A DNA stretch of 64,000 nt. Source: Amphritea atlantica (GTDB lineage: Bacteria; Pseudomonadota; Gammaproteobacteria; Pseudomonadales; Balneatricaceae). Shown here piece after piece: positions 30,874 through 39,770 of the stretch (positions are counted from its first letter, which is position 1; the number at the start of each line of letters is the position of its first letter). The notes below the pieces were generated by a model. The model worked only from the letters and a program-made list of their open reading frames with translations, was not told the DNA's origin and did no database searches. Location: NCBI RefSeq assembly GCF_018860855.1, contig NZ_JAHKQE010000034.1, positions 1-64,000 of the forward strand, written 5' to 3'. The translations under genes were made by a program, and so were the position numbers.

Positions 30874-30972
30874 GTGAAACATAAAAATTGCCACCGGCCT
30901 GAGAATTTAACAGGAGTTTTACCGATAGCCAAGCAGACTAAAGGTGGAGAAGGTCAGAGAATGGTGTTTTGA
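30874..30972 (+). CDS. Possible 32-residue protein with a near-perfect ribosome site
   Basis: TAGGAGGTGA at 30863-30872, one of the best matches to the anti-Shine-Dalgarno sequence in the window, stands directly before GTG 30874. The frame encodes 32 residues beginning MKHKNCHRPENL and ending RMVF. The spacing from GGAGG to GTG is short (about 4-5 bases), which lowers confidence. A stem-loop follows 4 bases after the stop. The peptide is basic with no membrane helix. I do not recognise a family. Confidence 0.4.
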   Translation: MKHKNCHRPENLTGVLPIAKQTKGGEGQRMVF

Positions 30973-30976
30973 AGTT

Positions 30977-31003
30977 CGAGTGCCGCTTTGACGCGGCACC
31001 CGA
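30977..31003. terminator. Stem-loop between the small ORF and panC
   Basis: GTGCCGC (30980-30986) pairs with GCGGCAC (30993-30999), extended by a CG pair past one mismatch. It lies at the 3' end of panC on the minus strand and of the small ORF on the plus strand. There is no clear T-run on either side, so it may act as an mRNA 3'-end stabiliser or a weak terminator. Confidence 0.5.
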
Positions 31004-31010
31004 GAATGGC

Positions 31011-31859
31011 TCAGAGATCGAGCATCATATTGTCGATCAGGCGAGCCTTACCTAGGTAAGCGGCGGCAATTAATACCAGCTCGGTATCGTCGCTGTCTGC
31101 CTGTTGCAGATCATCACGTTTAGAGATGCAATAGTAATCGCGTTTAAAGCCGGCTTGCTCTAGGGCGACCTGAGCTTCTTCCTGTAGATTCAGGTAATCA
31201 CGTCGCCCCTCCGCTATTTGAGCGATGGTCGCGCGGATGGTCTTATTCAGAACTGGCGCGATAGCCATCTCTTCCGGTGTCAGATAGGCGTTACGAGAAC
31301 TCAGCGCCAGATTGCTTTGGGCACGGGCAATGGGAGATCCTTGAATCTCAACAGGTAGGAATAGATCTTCCGCCATCCGGCGAATCACGAGTAACTGTTG
31401 AAAGTCTTTTTCGCCAAAGATGGCGACATCAGGCTGCACAATGCCGAACAGCTTACAGACCACGGTAGCAACACCGCGAAAATGTCCCGGTCGAGTCGCA
31501 CCGCAATGAATATCAGAGATGCCCGGCACTTCGATCAGCGTTTGTATTACCTGGCCATTGGGGTACATCTCTTTAATGGTTGGGGCGAACAGATAATCGC
31601 AACTGGCCAGTTCGAGTTTCTCTTGGTCGGCTTCGAGTGTCCGTGGGTAAGCATCGAGATCTTCGTTCTCACCAAATTGCAGTGGATTCACAAAGATGCT
31701 GGCGACAGTGATGTCGGCATTATTATTCGATTGCTGGATCAATTGGATATGACCCGTATGGAGATTGCCCATCGTTGGGACAAAACCGATTCGTTTGCCC
31801 GCACGACGCTCCGCGCCGATAGCTTCACGCAGTTCGGCGATAGAATGGATAGTTTTCAT
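31011..31859 (-). CDS. panC: Pantothenate synthetase
   Basis: PanC joins pantoate and beta-alanine with ATP to give pantothenate, the coenzyme A precursor. At 282 residues it has the normal length. The HIGH-type motif is in PTMGNLHTGHIQLI, with FGEKDFQQLLVIRRM and SSRNAYLTPEE as further signatures. It starts 2 bases after panB and is the last gene of the pcnB-folK-panB-panC run. Confidence 0.97.
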   Translation of the reverse strand: MKTIHSIAELREAIGAERRAGKRIGFVPTMGNLHTGHIQLIQQSNNNADITVASIFVNPLQFGENEDLDAYPRTLEADQEKLELASCDYLFAPTIKEMYPNGQVIQTLIEVPGISDIHCGATRPGHFRGVATVVCKLFGIVQPDVAIFGEKDFQQLLVIRRMAEDLFLPVEIQGSPIARAQSNLALSSRNAYLTPEEMAIAPVLNKTIRATIAQIAEGRRDYLNLQEEAQVALEQAGFKRDYYCISKRDDLQQADSDDTELVLIAAAYLGKARLIDNMMLDL

Positions 31860-31861
31860 GA

Positions 31862-32656
31862 TTACTTGAATCCGTGTTCCGGTCCGGGGAAGGTGCCCGC
31901 TTTAACTTCTTCAGCATAGGCTTTAAAAGCGCCGGCGATATCGTTACTTTGCGCCATAAAGTTTTTCACAAACTTCGGACTGCGCCCCGGAGTAATACCC
32001 AGCATATCGTGCATAACGAGCACTTGGGCATCTGTGTCAGCCCCCGCGCCGATACCAATAACCGGAATCTCAACGGCTTGAGTGATTTCGCTGGCTAACA
32101 GTGAAGGCACGCATTCGAGCAGCAGCATTGCTGCACCCGCCTGTTCTAGGCGTACGGCGTCTTCAACCATCTGTTTAGCGGCATCATTATCGCGCCCTTG
32201 AATTTTATATCCGCCGAGTACGTTAACCGCCTGAGGGGTTAGTCCTAGATGGGCGCAAACGGGAATACCGCGTTGTGCTAGCAGGGCGATGGTCTCGTCC
32301 AGCCAAGCGGCGCCTTCTAGTTTGACGATATGGGCGCCCGCTTGCATCAGTGTAGCAGCGCTGTCCATCGCCTGTTCTGGCGTACCATAACTCATGAAGG
32401 GTAGATCAGCCATGATCATTGAACCCTGATTGCCGGCCTTTACGGCGGCCGTGTGGTATGCCATCTCTTCGACGGTAACCGGAAGTGTACTATCGTTGCC
32501 CTGCAGTACCATGCCCAGGGAGTCGCCCACTAACATCACCTCAACACCCGCGGTGCTGATAAGGTGAGAGAAACAAGCGTCGTATGCGGTTAGAACCGCA
32601 AACTTTTCACCGGCCTGTTTCCGCGCCATTAGTGTATGAAGGGTAATGCTGCTCAT
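31862..32656 (-). CDS. panB: 3-methyl-2-oxobutanoate hydroxymethyltransferase
   Basis: PanB transfers a one-carbon unit from methylene-tetrahydrofolate to alpha-ketoisovalerate, the first step to pantothenate. The 264-residue TIM barrel shows [24 protein letters not shown] (metal Asp), VKLEGA and VIGIGAG. It lies 130 bases after folK and immediately before panC, forming the pantothenate pair. Confidence 0.97.
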   Translation of the reverse strand: MSSITLHTLMARKQAGEKFAVLTAYDACFSHLISTAGVEVMLVGDSLGMVLQGNDSTLPVTVEEMAYHTAAVKAGNQGSMIMADLPFMSYGTPEQAMDSAATLMQAGAHIVKLEGAAWLDETIALLAQRGIPVCAHLGLTPQAVNVLGGYKIQGRDNDAAKQMVEDAVRLEQAGAAMLLLECVPSLLASEITQAVEIPVIGIGAGADTDAQVLVMHDMLGITPGRSPKFVKNFMAQSNDIAGAFKAYAEEVKAGTFPGPEHGFK

Positions 32657-32786
32657 AAGAGAACCTGCTTATTTATTACTCACACGGGTGGGGATTATAC
32701 CTAGGCCTTTTCGGATTAACTATTATCTATTGAGCATAGACAGCAAAAACGTTGTAACTGTTTGTTTTGTAATAGAGTTTGTTTGA

Positions 32787-33287
32787 CTAAATTCGTTCGA
32801 GAGATCCGCTTTCACAGTTTTTAAGGCAGCTTGCGAGGCTTATTTTATGGGTAATGTGGAGGTCGGGGGCAATTTCAGCCAGAGGGTAAAGCACAAAATT
32901 ACGTGCTTGAATAAAGGCATGGGGGACGGTTAATCGCTCGTTATTAATCTGCTGATCACCATATAGGAGCAGGTCTAGATCCAGTGTCCGTGGCCCCCAG
33001 TGCTGTATTCTGACGCGTTGGTGTTGTTGCTCAATAGCTTGTAGCGCATCCAGCAGCTCTAATGGCAGCAAGGTTGTTTCGACGCTGGCGACGGCGTTGA
33101 TGTAGTCAGGCTGGCCGGGTGGGCCAACCGGATCGCTACGATACAGGCTGGAATGAACCAGCGCGCGACAGTGGTCTAAACGTTCAAGTTCAAGCAGGGC
33201 GGTGGCAACCTGAGTGACGGGGTGCTCTAGATTGCTGCCAAGGCCGATATAGCAGCGGGTCCATGTCACGCAGGATAACTCAGCCAT
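32787..33287 (-). CDS. folK: Hydroxymethyl-dihydropterin pyrophosphokinase
   Basis: FolK activates 6-hydroxymethyl-dihydropterin for FolP (encoded at 11 kb). From ATG 33287 it has 166 residues with CYIGLGSNLEHP, YRSDPVGPPGQPDYINAV and the metal-binding GPRTLDLDLLLYG. This start overlaps the pcnB stop by 8 bases, giving coupled translation as in Pseudomonas. A GTG at 33269 is an alternative. Longer upstream frames only read through pcnB. Confidence 0.94.
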   Translation of the reverse strand: MAELSCVTWTRCYIGLGSNLEHPVTQVATALLELERLDHCRALVHSSLYRSDPVGPPGQPDYINAVASVETTLLPLELLDALQAIEQQHQRVRIQHWGPRTLDLDLLLYGDQQINNERLTVPHAFIQARNFVLYPLAEIAPDLHITHKISLASCLKNCESGSLERI

Positions 33288-34692
33288 TGTTCTGCTCAGG
33301 CTTCTTAGCAGGGCTGCGGCGACGTCTACGACGCTTCGGTGCCTCGTCCTTGGGTACTTCACGGGACATGTGGCTACGGATCTGTGGATTTTGAGTCTGG
33401 TAATCCGTCCACCATTTGCCCAAGCCTTCGAGATCTTCGCCGCTGTTTTCGCGTAGCATTAGCAGATCGTAAGCGGCTCTGAAACGTGGGTGCTCCATGA
33501 GACGGTCGGCGCGCTTACCTTGGCGGCGCGGTAGACGGAACTGTAACTCCCAGATCTCGCGGATCGGAGTAGAAAAGCGTCGAGGAATAGCAGTTTGTCT
33601 AATCTGTTCAGAAATGATCTGATTGGCGGCTTCATGCATCGCCGGAACCGTGTGCATGCCATCATTCTTTTGTAACTGGGCCATCCTTCGCTGCATTGGA
33701 TACCACAGTAGCGCAGCAAACAGAAAGGCTGGGGTGACGCTCTTGTTCTGCTGTAAGCGTCGATCGGTATTTTGCAAAGCATTGAGTATCAGTTGCTCGA
33801 CTGGTTGGCCTTGTGGATCATCGAGGCACTCAGCCGTTTGCCGGAAAACGTGCTCTAGTAGGCCGTATTTACGGAACTGATGAAATGACTCGATACCGTG
33901 GCCAGACTGAAATATTTTTAGCACTTCATCGAACAAGCGCGCCGGAGCAATATCTTTGAGCAGATAACCCAGTTCATATAGCGGGGCTTCGGTTGCAGGT
34001 TCAATGGTAAACCCAAGCTTGGCGGCAAAGCGTGCCGCTCGGAGCATGCGTACTGGGTCTTCACGATAACGTGAATCCGGATCGCCAATCATTCTCAGCG
34101 TACGATTCTGTAGGTCGTTAAAACCATTGGTAAAGTCGTAAACACAGTGATCTTTAGGGCAGTAATAGAGCGCATTGACGGTGAAGTCGCGACGCAGCGC
34201 ATCTTCTTCGATAGTGCCATAAACATTATCGCGCACAATCATGCCGCTATCGTTCTGGCGGCCATGTTCACCATCGCTGTTTTTCGGCTGACTATCATGG
34301 CTAGCACGGAAGGTAGCGACTTCGATCATATCTCGACCAAAGCGAACATGCAGCAGCTTAAAGCGTCGACCGATCAGGCGTGAGCGACGAAATATGGCAT
34401 GGGCCTGTTCGGGGGTGGCATTGGTGGCGACATCAAAGTCTTTGGGTTCTTTATCCATGAGTAGATCACGGATACAGCCACCCACTAGATAGCCTTCATA
34501 GCCTTCATCCTGTAAGTGATATGCTGTTTTCATCGCCGCATCGTTTAGCCGCCTGCGGGGAATTCGGTGGATCTCTTCAGGAATAAGCACTGGGCCACTG
34601 TTTTGCGGGCTGGCTTTGCCGGCTGATTGCTTTCGATTACTACCGAATAGTTTACGGATAAACGAGCCTATAGGTGATGAGTTTTTGTCCAT
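33280..34692 (-). CDS. pcnB: Poly(A) polymerase I
   Basis: PcnB adds 3' poly(A) tails that promote RNA decay. The 470 residues carry the nucleotidyltransferase core (GYLVGGCIRDLLMDKEPKDFDVATNA, catalytic DFD), then FTVNALYYC, RTLRMIGDPDSRYREDPVRMLRAARFAAKLGF, and a basic C-terminal tail (RRRRRRSPAKK). These distinguish it from CCA-adding enzymes. It lies downstream of the CrcZ-like locus and is the head of pcnB-folK-panB-panC. Confidence 0.95.
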   Translation of the reverse strand: MDKNSSPIGSFIRKLFGSNRKQSAGKASPQNSGPVLIPEEIHRIPRRRLNDAAMKTAYHLQDEGYEGYLVGGCIRDLLMDKEPKDFDVATNATPEQAHAIFRRSRLIGRRFKLLHVRFGRDMIEVATFRASHDSQPKNSDGEHGRQNDSGMIVRDNVYGTIEEDALRRDFTVNALYYCPKDHCVYDFTNGFNDLQNRTLRMIGDPDSRYREDPVRMLRAARFAAKLGFTIEPATEAPLYELGYLLKDIAPARLFDEVLKIFQSGHGIESFHQFRKYGLLEHVFRQTAECLDDPQGQPVEQLILNALQNTDRRLQQNKSVTPAFLFAALLWYPMQRRMAQLQKNDGMHTVPAMHEAANQIISEQIRQTAIPRRFSTPIREIWELQFRLPRRQGKRADRLMEHPRFRAAYDLLMLRENSGEDLEGLGKWWTDYQTQNPQIRSHMSREVPKDEAPKRRRRRRSPAKKPEQNNG

Positions 34693-34814
34693 ATCTTACT
34701 GAGAAACTTACGCAGAAATAAGAGCGCAGAATAATAGCACAAAATACAATCAAAAAGCGTAGTTAAAGCCGTAGTTTATCTGATCTTTAGTGCCGGATGG
34801 CTGAGAGTTTTAGC

Positions 34815-35045
34815 GGAATGAAAAGGAGATGAGTAAGCTGGTCGCTTTTAGACAACAACTCAGTATTAGCTTGTTGTTTTTGTTTCTAATAGCACTGATT
34901 CGGGACCGTTGTATTGGGTGTCAATTCAGCGACCAGCTTGTAGAGCCTCATTTTTATTTTTATTCGAGGCAAGATACTTATCAACTAATAATCTGGGTTT
35001 TATTTTTATTATGATTATTGGTAGTAAGTGTTTTTTTTCTTCTTG
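34815..35045 (-). ncRNA. Predicted CrcZ-like regulatory RNA between cbrB and pcnB
   Basis: The gap between cbrB and pcnB, where Pseudomonas encodes the Hfq/Crc-sequestering RNA CrcZ, holds no credible protein gene. Downstream of a sigma-54 promoter the reverse strand has A-rich AANAANAA-type motifs: AAGAAGAA near the 5' end, then three more in stem-loops. Stem A is AATAATC/GATTATT (34987-35019), stem B GCCTC/GAGGC (34945-34970) and stem C TATTAG/CTAATA (34864-34891, loop with AACAACAA). Stem C lies within a perfect 12-bp outer stem, AAGCTGGTCGCT/AGCGACCAGCTT (34835-34846 with 34928-34939). The 5' end is set from the promoter; the 3' end is uncertain, with a weak T-rich stretch near 34820. The CrcZ-type function is inferred from synteny, promoter and motifs. 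Confidence 0.7.
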
Positions 35046-35055
35046 TCTTAATAGT

Positions 35056-35071
35056 AGCACTTGCTGTGCCA
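35056..35071 (-). promoter_or_regulatory. Sigma-54 promoter of the CrcZ-like RNA
   Basis: On the minus strand TGGCACAGCAAGTGCT has GG and GC exactly 10 bases apart and matches the -24/-12 consensus (TGGCAC-N5-TTGC) except for one base in the -12 block. The predicted transcript start is near 35045. It lies downstream of cbrB, whose product is a sigma-54 activator. Confidence 0.75.
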
Positions 35072-35122
35072 GTTATTGTAACTATATGTTTTTGTTGGTA
35101 TTTATTGTTTTTATCTATTATT

Positions 35123-35206
35123 TGTTACTAAGTGTTACCCCGTGAGGTAACAAAACTTGTTACCTTTCTACACATGCTGCACCTGCTTCATGGGGGATAA
35201 GTAACA
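35123..35206 (-). promoter_or_regulatory. Cluster of TGTTAC/GTAACA half-sites (probable CbrB enhancer sites)
   Basis: TGTTAC occurs at 35123-35128, 35133-35138 and 35158-35163, and GTAACA at 35147-35152 and 35201-35206. A further TGTTAC lies at 35249-35254 at the cbrB 3' end. They lie 50-140 bases upstream of the sigma-54 promoter on the minus strand, where an activator of the NtrC class would bind. From memory, CbrB sites in Pseudomonas are also built on TGTTAC/GTAACA. That parallel should be checked. Confidence 0.6.
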
Positions 35207-35250
35207 CTTCTGTTTGATCCGTATGCGACGTAGGTCTATTGCCCAATCTG

Positions 35251-36642
35251 TTACTCTTTCGGTTTGCGCGGAATACCAAGCTTTTGTCGCCGCTCCCATA
35301 AACATTTTCGACTGACTCCCAGCTTCTTAGCCAGTTTGGTTTCACTCATATTGTCTTGGTTTTCCAGTACGAAACGCTGAAAATAATCGTCCAAAGAGAG
35401 GTTTTGGTCCGCTCGTCGTTCTTTGAATCCGGTGTCGCCAATCAGAGAGTTACCACTGGCAAAGCTTGATTCCAGTTCCGCTAGCGAGTCAGGCTCAATA
35501 TCTAAGCCAAGCAGATCGGTGGTAATCATATGATCATCAGCCAGAATCACCGCCCGCTCGATGGCGTTCTGTAATTCCCGTACATTGCCCGGCCAGTTAT
35601 AGCGAATCATGGTGGTGCAGGCATCATCGCTGAATTTCAGTAGAGGAGAGCCCAGCTTGTCACAGCTTCGTTGTAAAAATTGCTGAGCAATTTCGATGAT
35701 ATCCTCACCTCGTTCACGCAGCGGCGGCATCTGTAACTCCATGACATAGAGTCGATAGTAGAGATCCTCGCGAAACTCGCCTGTCTTCGCGAGTGCTTTC
35801 AGGTTGCGGTGGGTGGCGGCAATCAGGCGGACGTCGACCTTGATCGATTTCACCGAGCCAACCCGGCGGATCTCGCTCTCTTGTAGGAAGCGTAGCAAGC
35901 GGGCCTGCGCTTCAAGCGGGAGTTCACCAATTTCATCGAGAAACAGAGTGCCACCATGGGCGGCTTCTATCAGGCCATTACGGGTTGCATCAGCACCGGT
36001 GAAGGCACCTTTTTCGTGACCAAAGAGTTCGGATTCAATCAAACTTTCTGGAATGGAGGCGCAGTTGACTGAGACCATTGGCGAACTGGCACGAGCACTC
36101 TGTTGATGAATCGCTCGGGCCGCCAATTCTTTGCCGGTGCCTGACTCACCTTGAATTAGAACAGTGGCATCGGTGCCGGCGACTTTCTGGATCCGACTGA
36201 ACAGATTTTGCATCGCGGGGCAGTTGCCGACCATTTCATTACTACTATTCGGACGCGCACTATTTTTCGGAGTTGCGGCAGTGTCATCATCACTACGCAG
36301 TTTGATGATGTTAGCGATGGTTTCTAGGATTTCATCGTGATCAAAGGGCTTGGCAATATAATCCACGGCCCCCATTTTCATGGCTTCGACAGCGGAGCGC
36401 ATGCTGGCATAGCTGGTCATAATGACGACCGGCACGGCTTTAGCGAGGTCGATCAGGTCGGTGCCGGGGGCACCGGGTAGACGCAAATCGCTGATGATTA
36501 GGTTGTAATCATTGAGATTAAACTGGTTGGTCGCTTCGTCAACAGACCCAGCATCGTCAACAGTATAACTATTTCGCTCCAGCAATCGCCGGAGGGCGGA
36601 ACGTATAATAGGCTCATCTTCTACGATCAGAATGCGGCTCAT
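35251..36642 (-). CDS. cbrB: CbrB-type sigma-54-dependent response regulator
   Basis: In Pseudomonas CbrB controls carbon and nitrogen balance and drives the CrcZ/CrcY RNAs. The 463 residues have a receiver domain (phospho-Asp in ISDLRLPG near 52), a sigma-54 AAA+ domain (Walker A GESGTGKE near 166, GAFTGA loop) and a Fis-type helix-turn-helix ([23 protein letters not shown]). It lies 64 bases after cbrA. The neighbourhood (cbrA upstream, crcZ-like RNA and pcnB downstream) supports the CbrB assignment over other NtrC-family members. Confidence 0.92.
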   Translation of the reverse strand: MSRILIVEDEPIIRSALRRLLERNSYTVDDAGSVDEATNQFNLNDYNLIISDLRLPGAPGTDLIDLAKAVPVVIMTSYASMRSAVEAMKMGAVDYIAKPFDHDEILETIANIIKLRSDDDTAATPKNSARPNSSNEMVGNCPAMQNLFSRIQKVAGTDATVLIQGESGTGKELAARAIHQQSARASSPMVSVNCASIPESLIESELFGHEKGAFTGADATRNGLIEAAHGGTLFLDEIGELPLEAQARLLRFLQESEIRRVGSVKSIKVDVRLIAATHRNLKALAKTGEFREDLYYRLYVMELQMPPLRERGEDIIEIAQQFLQRSCDKLGSPLLKFSDDACTTMIRYNWPGNVRELQNAIERAVILADDHMITTDLLGLDIEPDSLAELESSFASGNSLIGDTGFKERRADQNLSLDDYFQRFVLENQDNMSETKLAKKLGVSRKCLWERRQKLGIPRKPKE

Positions 36643-36706
36643 TCGGTTTACCTTTGCTTCTTATCCTCGGGTCGCAGGTGTTTGTTATATTACAAACTTA
36701 AGCCTG

Positions 36707-39604
36707 TTAAATGACTGGGAGGGTGATAACCATCTGAGTGCCATTGTTCTGATTTTTATTGGCGGGACTCACTACGTTAATACTACCATAATGCTCCTCG
36801 ATGATGTTATAGACCAATGACAGTCCCAGACCGGTGCCTTTGCCCGGATCTTTAGTGGTAAAAAATGGTTCGAATAGCTTATTAATGTGTTCTGGTGAGA
36901 TACCGCTACCTTCATCGTTTATGGTGATGACGACTGAGTTGCTCTCGCGGGTAGCATCAAGCCAGACGGCGCCTTGGTCGGGTGAGGCATCGCAGGCATT
37001 ATTGATCAGATTGATAAAAACTTGCATCAGTCGTTGAGGGTCGCCGCTGATATAGATTGCGCTATCAATTTTGTTGCTTAGTTGTAGCGCTCGGCCACGA
37101 CTATCCATCGAGACCAGATGCAGGGCTTCATCGGTGAGTTCTTTCAGATTGATATTTTCTAGGTGTTGCTGCTCATCACTCTGGCCGGAGTGGGCGAAGC
37201 GCACCAGTGATTGAACGATACGGGTAATTCTTTGAGTTTGTGTAACGATCTGTTCCGCACTTTCAAGAATATAGGGATCATCGGTTTCATACTTGAGATT
37301 CTGCGCTAGGCAGGCAATACCCGTGACAGGGTTGCCTATCTCATGGGCGACTCCGGCTGCGAATCGGCCAATGGATGCCAGTCGTTCGTTATGGGTTAGT
37401 CGATTGACCAACAGCTGATTCTCGGTTTCGTTTTCTAGCAAAATCACCATGGACTCGGCGTCATCGGCGAGGCTGGCTTTATGTAAGCTAAGCCAGCAGT
37501 TTTCATCGTTAATCAATAAGTGTTGTGACAGTAGATGGCTGTTTTCTTGCCGCGAGAAATTGTTGAGTAATTCGCCCCAAGGCGCTGGCAGACTCAGTAG
37601 TTTGCGCGTTAAAACGAAGGATGATTGCAGTCCGGTGAAGTGCTCCATCTCTTCATTCCAGAAAATGATCTGACCCTTCTCATCGAGAGAGCAGGCTCCG
37701 AGAGGTAGGCGTTGCAGTGTCATCCGGTGGTGACGGCGCAGATTATCGAGTTCGGCGGCGAGACCGCTCAGGCGTGTTTGATAGGTTTCCAGCTGCGCCT
37801 CTAGCAAGTGAATATCTCGCGTACGATATTGGCCGACGGTCTCGGTTTTAATCTGTTGGTTGAGCAGGGTGCTCGCTTCAACCGGTCCAAACAGAGCACT
37901 AAGGCGGCTTTCGGTATGAGTTCGGAGTCTAACAAGGTCGATGGCGTTGAGTTCGCCACTGACGAGGTTGAGCTCATGCAGGGCTTGGTCTATTTCCCGT
38001 TTTGCAGTGGCTTTTCCCAGCCGAGGGCTGAGGAGCTCGATGAGTTCATCGCTGTGGCTGATATTGAGTTGAGGGCCTACCGGACGTTGCAGGCTGTTGT
38101 GTAGGCAGGCACTGGCGCTGGCGATCTCTTCGGGTGAGCTTCGGGTGAGCACTGAGGTGAGCAGAAAAATAATGATATTGGCGGTGAGTGCGTAGATCGC
38201 GATCTGATGCCAGTTGTCATAATCCATAATGACAGCGTCGGCACGAATGGTATCGCCACCGAGTAAGCCTGTTAGCATCGAGATAATCCAGATCCCCATA
38301 CCTGCAATCAGTCCTAGGCAGAAGCCATTGCGGTTTGCGCCGGGCCAAAATAGCGTTGCCAGAATGCCGGGCAAAAACTGCATAAAGGTAATAAAGGCCA
38401 GGGTGCCTAGCCAATGCAAGTTGTAGTTAAGCCCGACGGTACTGTAGAACAGATAACTACTGAGCATCATAACGATAATGAGGATGCGTCTTAGCCAGAG
38501 CAAGCGGGAATATAAACGATCGGTTGCGAGGGGCGGTGTGAGCGGCAAAATAAGATGATTTTGCAGCATCGAGGCAATGGAAATCGTCGCTACGATGATG
38601 ATTCCGCTGGCGGCGGTTAGCCCACCGATAAAGGCTAGGGTCGTGAGAAAATTAGAATCAAGCTGTATGCCGAGGTTTAGAATCAGGAAGGCGGGTTGAT
38701 CGGCGATCCCTAGTTTAATACCAGCCCATAGGATTGGCGGTACCGCGAGTGCCATGATGAGCAGGTACAGTGGCATTCCCCAGCTGGCTTTGTGCAGGCT
38801 GTTAGATGATGTGTTTTCGGTAAACATCATATGAAAGGTGTGAGGCATGACAATAATGGCGGAGAAAAAGCCCAGTAACATGGTGCGCCACATGTCGCTG
38901 TCGAGTGGCGTGTCGAATATTGCCAACTCCTGTGGGTTTTGTTGCAGCCAGAGCTCTAAGCCACCGGGGCCATCCATCACATTAAATAGTGCATAGAGGG
39001 CAATGGTTACCATGGCGAACAGCTTGATCAGTGAGCCAGTGGCCATGGCAACAATAAGGCCGGTGCGGTTATAGCGTAGCGAGGGGTTGCGGGCCCCGAC
39101 GAGAATGGCGAACAGGGCAATCAAGGTGCAGAAGCCGATGGCGATCTGGTCGGAAGAAAAATCTTGGTTAAGAATATGTAGTGAGTCGGATACCGCCTGA
39201 ATCTGGATCGAGATTAACGGCAGAATCGCAATCAAGGAAAAGAGCGCGGTTAAGGTGCCTGCTGTCGCTGAGCGGAATCGGAAAGCGAACAGGTCCGCCA
39301 GTGAACTGAGTTGATAAGTACGGGTAATGCGTAAAATCGGAATGAGTATCACTGGGGCGAGAAAAAAGGCCCCTGACGCGCCTAAATAGGAGGCGAGGAA
39401 GCTATAACCGGACTCTTTTGCCAGCGCGAAGGTGCCGTAAAAAGTCCAGACGCTGGTGAATACGCCGAGCGACAGTACGTAGGTGACCGGATGGTAGATG
39501 ATGCGTTTTGAAATCCAGCCGCGCTCAGTAATATAGGCGGTGCCAAAGAGCGCGGTCAGATAGGCGATAGCGATGAATATCAGTTCCGTTAGATTAAAAT
39601 TCAT
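36707..39604 (-). CDS. cbrA: CbrA-type sensor histidine kinase with SSS transporter domain
   Basis: CbrA fuses a sodium:solute symporter-like (SLC5) membrane domain of about 12-13 helices (about 1-500) to a linker (STAC-like) region, a PAS domain and a kinase core. The kinase His is in [20 protein letters not shown], with N and G boxes [16 protein letters not shown] and [14 protein letters not shown]. From ATG 39604, with AAGGCGG upstream, it is 965 residues (about 980 in Pseudomonas). Histidine uptake by the membrane domain is known in Pseudomonas; the ligand here is not. The start overlaps cbrX by 11 bases. Confidence 0.94.
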   Translation of the reverse strand: MNFNLTELIFIAIAYLTALFGTAYITERGWISKRIIYHPVTYVLSLGVFTSVWTFYGTFALAKESGYSFLASYLGASGAFFLAPVILIPILRITRTYQLSSLADLFAFRFRSATAGTLTALFSLIAILPLISIQIQAVSDSLHILNQDFSSDQIAIGFCTLIALFAILVGARNPSLRYNRTGLIVAMATGSLIKLFAMVTIALYALFNVMDGPGGLELWLQQNPQELAIFDTPLDSDMWRTMLLGFFSAIIVMPHTFHMMFTENTSSNSLHKASWGMPLYLLIMALAVPPILWAGIKLGIADQPAFLILNLGIQLDSNFLTTLAFIGGLTAASGIIIVATISIASMLQNHLILPLTPPLATDRLYSRLLWLRRILIIVMMLSSYLFYSTVGLNYNLHWLGTLAFITFMQFLPGILATLFWPGANRNGFCLGLIAGMGIWIISMLTGLLGGDTIRADAVIMDYDNWHQIAIYALTANIIIFLLTSVLTRSSPEEIASASACLHNSLQRPVGPQLNISHSDELIELLSPRLGKATAKREIDQALHELNLVSGELNAIDLVRLRTHTESRLSALFGPVEASTLLNQQIKTETVGQYRTRDIHLLEAQLETYQTRLSGLAAELDNLRRHHRMTLQRLPLGACSLDEKGQIIFWNEEMEHFTGLQSSFVLTRKLLSLPAPWGELLNNFSRQENSHLLSQHLLINDENCWLSLHKASLADDAESMVILLENETENQLLVNRLTHNERLASIGRFAAGVAHEIGNPVTGIACLAQNLKYETDDPYILESAEQIVTQTQRITRIVQSLVRFAHSGQSDEQQHLENINLKELTDEALHLVSMDSRGRALQLSNKIDSAIYISGDPQRLMQVFINLINNACDASPDQGAVWLDATRESNSVVITINDEGSGISPEHINKLFEPFFTTKDPGKGTGLGLSLVYNIIEEHYGSINVVSPANKNQNNGTQMVITLPVI

Positions 39605-39770
39605 CGCTGCGCCGCCTTCTTTCGAGAATAGCAATAATCAGGATCAGGGCTGCCCAGATAATAAAGGGGCGATACCAGGGGGTAGCCGAGTCGGGCCACC
39701 ATTGATCGAGTAGGGGTGATAACAGATAGCCACCAATGACCAGCACGATGAGAACGCGGTAAAAATGCAT
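39594..39770 (-). CDS. cbrX: Small membrane protein CbrX
   Basis: The 58 residues have a membrane helix near each end (about 5-22 and 35-52) and finish with a basic ERRRRSDEF tail. Its ATG overlaps the gluQRS stop by one base, and its own end overlaps cbrA by 11 bases, so gluQRS, cbrX and cbrA are translationally coupled. A small ORF at this exact place is known as cbrX in Pseudomonas. A longer frame from 39848 merely reads through the end of gluQRS. Confidence 0.82.
   Translation of the reverse strand: MHFYRVLIVLVIGGYLLSPLLDQWWPDSATPWYRPFIIWAALILIIAILERRRRSDEF

Noticed and set aside
31398-31919. 173-residue forward frame
   Set aside because: It is fully antisense to panC and the end of panB, whose products are unmistakable.
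34829-35145. Forward-strand frames of 61 and 78 residues rich in Phe, Leu and Ile in the cbrB-pcnB gap
   Set aside because: They are the complement of the A-rich RNA motifs, overlap each other, and have no homology I recognise. A T-rich strand opposite A-rich RNA naturally reads as hydrophobic codons.
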